This document shows, piece after piece, positions 62,171 through 64,000 of a stretch of DNA of 64,000 nucleotides (positions within the stretch are counted from its first letter, which is position 1; every line of letters starts with the position of its first letter). Made by a program: the position numbers and the translations under genes. Source of the stretch: Paenibacillus castaneae (GTDB lineage: Bacteria > Bacillota > Bacilli > Paenibacillales > Paenibacillaceae); NCBI RefSeq assembly GCF_002884445.1, contig NZ_KZ614144.1, positions 5,293,212 through 5,357,211 on the forward strand, given 5' to 3'. The notes under the pieces were generated by a model. It saw only the letters and a program-made list of their open reading frames with translations, was not told the DNA's origin and did no database searches.

Positions 62171-63826
62171 TTATTTGGACCTGTACCAGTCATTTACTTC
62201 TTTTGTAATATCATCTCCACCTTGGCTCTTCCATTGCTCTACAAAAGTATCAAAGGTATTAATGTCTGCCCCTTCGACAATGCTGATAAATGTTTCTTGA
62301 AAAAGCTTATCCAGGTTGGCTTGTTTCGTTGCCATTGTCTCGGTTGGCGTACCGAAAAATTCATTATTAATCCATAGATTATTTTTTGTAAGTTTTGCGT
62401 AGAGCCCAAGAGAGCCATTTACTCCATATTCCTTGCCAACACCCCATGAATCTTCACCTTCGTTTTTAATCATTTCATAAATCTGAACCGCCGCTGGATG
62501 CAGTTTTGAAGTGTCGCCCGAAGCCAATGCAGCTTCAATCGCTGCTTGGAATTGAATGTTTTTCCCCCACGGTTCAGAAACTACAGGAGCGATCTTCCAC
62601 AAGGAGCTTCCTTCAGGATCGACTGTAGGATTGTCACCCCAATAATGTTCCGCCTGCAAGTTCAGCATTTTAATCAATGCTTCTGGATTCGAATAGCCTT
62701 TTTTAAGTACATAGAAACTGCTTGCCGATACCACATTTTTTAGATGCAAAGCAGGCTTATCGTCTATAGAGACAAAAGCAAACGCATCCCATTCCGCTTC
62801 CTGATCATTATCTTTGGTCATAAACAGCGGCCATTCAGGAGCCCACCATTTGCCGAAGCTAATTCCTACTTTTCCGGTAACTAGATCTTCCCGAGCTTTG
62901 GCTCCGTCATCGTTAATCGTCCATTCTTTGTTGATCAGTCCCTTGCTCTTCATCTCCTGTAAGCTTTTCAAAGCCGCTTTCGTTTCCGGTTGAATCGTCC
63001 CGTTCACTAAATTTCCATTAGAGTCTTTGATCCAAGCGTCCGGATAAGCATGATATGCGGCGAAAAAACCGCTCAAGCTATACATATCCCATGATTCTAA
63101 TCCCGCTTGAAAACCATAGTTTTTAGCTGGATCCAAAGCTTTAAACGCTTCCGCAATAGCAATGATATCCTGAAATGTCTTTGGTTCCTGTATATTCAAT
63201 TTTTTCAGCCAATCCGTCCGGATCCACATTATGTTTCCTTCTTCCGCAGGGTTAAGCAGTTGGGGAATAAAGTAAAGCTTGCCATCTCTCTTCAATGGCT
63301 CCAACGCTTCTTCCGGCAACAGCTCTCTAACTAATGGGGAAGCATGTTCGTAGAAAACATCGGTGATGTCTTCTGCAAGACCCGCTCGGATAATCTGGTC
63401 CAACTGATTATATTCTGTATGATGCACTGTGAAAAGATCCGGCAATTCATTTGTAATGATTAGCGAGTTCAATTTCTGAGTGTACTCGCTGCTTGCTGCC
63501 ATTGCGAGTGTTACATTGAGTTTAATTCCAAGCTCTTCTTCAACAAGCCTTGTCCACTTATTATCCTTTGTCGTTTGTCCATCAGGAAAGTTAACGTCTG
63601 AATCCACTCTTCCCACTGCAAAATCCAGTTTAAGCGGCGGATCGTATTTACCGGAAGAGATTGAGCCAGAATTTGTTCCGTTCTCCTGCTCTCCGACTAC
63701 TGATGAATCGTTACCCTTCGGTGGAGCTGTGTTATCAGCCGTATTATTCGCAGACTTAGAGCTGCAAGATGCCACCAAGAACATAACAAGCGCAATCACC
63801 ATAAAATTAAAAAAAGTTTTTTTCAT
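62171..63826 (-). CDS. Extracellular solute-binding lipoprotein (paralog of the 48152 gene)
   Basis: A lipoprotein of 551 residues with the lipobox LVASC (Cys21) and a Ser/Asn/Gly linker to about residue 55. It is collinear with the 48152-49783 product and clearly a duplicate. ATG 63826 has GGGGG six bases upstream; an earlier start 27 bases away is rejected. No permease follows it; the next gene is the phosphatase. It probably feeds the permeases at 46213-48065 or serves as a sensor. Two IclR-type sites lie 139-172 bases upstream and a cre-like site about 50 bases upstream. Confidence 0.92.
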   Translation of the reverse strand: MKKTFFNFMVIALVMFLVASCSSKSANNTADNTAPPKGNDSSVVGEQENGTNSGSISSGKYDPPLKLDFAVGRVDSDVNFPDGQTTKDNKWTRLVEEELGIKLNVTLAMAASSEYTQKLNSLIITNELPDLFTVHHTEYNQLDQIIRAGLAEDITDVFYEHASPLVRELLPEEALEPLKRDGKLYFIPQLLNPAEEGNIMWIRTDWLKKLNIQEPKTFQDIIAIAEAFKALDPAKNYGFQAGLESWDMYSLSGFFAAYHAYPDAWIKDSNGNLVNGTIQPETKAALKSLQEMKSKGLINKEWTINDDGAKAREDLVTGKVGISFGKWWAPEWPLFMTKDNDQEAEWDAFAFVSIDDKPALHLKNVVSASSFYVLKKGYSNPEALIKMLNLQAEHYWGDNPTVDPEGSSLWKIAPVVSEPWGKNIQFQAAIEAALASGDTSKLHPAAVQIYEMIKNEGEDSWGVGKEYGVNGSLGLYAKLTKNNLWINNEFFGTPTETMATKQANLDKLFQETFISIVEGADINTFDTFVEQWKSQGGDDITKEVNDWYRSK

Positions 63827-63871
63827 GTTAATCCCCCTTATAATTTTATTCATGCGTTAACTCCCTTGAAA

Positions 63872-63885
63872 TGTATGCGCTTACT
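63872..63885. promoter_or_regulatory. cre-like site upstream of the second binding protein
   Basis: TGTATGCGCTTACT matches the CcpA consensus with two differences and is the inverse of the 58342-58355 site over 13 bases. It lies about 50 bases before the start codon. Confidence 0.35.
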
Positions 63886-63964
63886 TACTAAAGTGAAAGG
63901 ACCCTATATTTAATCCGACAGAGCTTCTTTTAAATAAATATTAAATTTTCACACCTCCATTTAA

Positions 63965-63998
63965 TTCTGTATTTAGAATAATATTTCTATATAACGAA
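63965..63998. promoter_or_regulatory. Tandem palindromes, putative IclR operators (second binding protein)
   Basis: TTCTGTATTTAGAA (63965-63978) and TTCTATATAACGAA (63985-63998) begin exactly 20 bp apart upstream of the 62171 operon, at the very end of the window. Confidence 0.7.
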
Positions 63999-64000
63999 TA

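Noticed and set aside
1..64000. CRISPR array, prophage, tRNA or rRNA genes
   Set aside because: No regularly spaced direct repeats, phage structural genes, cloverleaf sequences or rRNA-like blocks were seen. Only isolated recombinase and transposase fragments occur.

Overview
The window looks like part of the chromosome of a low-GC Gram-positive, spore-forming-type bacterium, most likely Paenibacillus or a close relative. The evidence is LplB/YtcP-type sugar importers with no ATPase of their own, YesM/YesN-type sensor pairs, AraC regulators fused to membrane sensors, GGAGG ribosome binding sites, CcpA-type cre sites and a giant S-layer-anchored (SLH) protein. Nearly all of it is accessory carbohydrate-catabolism DNA. 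The only housekeeping genes are two RNA-modification genes at 27.0-29.7 kb. I see no rRNA, tRNA, CRISPR array or phage module.

Layout. (1) 0.07-12.4 kb is a probable mannoside module. It has a membrane AraC regulator divergent from a permease-permease-binding protein operon. Opposite lies a ROK kinase, phosphomannose isomerase-like protein and GH38-like (DUF5054) glycosidase operon, with a second AraC regulator divergent from it. (2) 12.4-13.3 kb is debris: an integrase stub, an unidentified gene fragment, and the last 20 codons of a lost binding protein with its terminator. (3) 13.3-20.2 kb holds a second importer (two permeases, lipoprotein) with a sensor kinase and response regulator. (4) 20.6-25.7 kb is a secreted GH101 endo-alpha-N-acetylgalactosaminidase of 1692 residues, lying between two copies of the importer's promoter region. 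(5) 25.8-27.0 kb is a recombination graveyard: IS4-like transposase remnant, truncated lplB copy, an orphan protein tail and a serine-recombinase tail. (6) 27.0-29.7 kb carries RlmD-type rRNA methyltransferase and tRNA-dihydrouridine synthase, followed by decayed tails.

(7) 30.2-49.8 kb is a long minus-strand catabolic region. The binding protein-permease-permease-GH4-zinc dehydrogenase-FAH hydrolase-SMP-30 operon (49.8 to 42.0 kb) comes first. An M20 hydrolase-RidA-PLP enzyme-DapA-like operon (41.9 to 38.2 kb) follows. Then, after a strong terminator, comes a run of SDR, cyclase-like, histidine phosphatase (broken), Gfo/Idh/MocA oxidoreductase, double alpha/beta-hydrolase, GNAT-like, creatininase-like (broken) and polysaccharide deacetylase-like genes. 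(8) 50.2-58.2 kb encodes a 2466-residue cell-surface protein (phosphoesterase, GLUG repeats, Asp-box propeller, SLH) followed by a degenerate duplicate of its SLH tail. (9) 58.4-64.0 kb has a GH20 hexosaminidase, an IclR regulator, an intact histidine phosphatase and a second copy of the binding protein.

The most striking finding is a family of 14-bp TTC-N8-GAA palindromes. They occur as tandem pairs with starts exactly 20 bp apart in front of the two binding-protein operons and the M20 operon, and as one strong plus one weak site in front of GH20. These four promoters surround the IclR gene, so they probably define one IclR regulon joining import, glycoside cleavage and an unassigned downstream pathway. 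Several genes in the region are visibly decaying by internal deletion.
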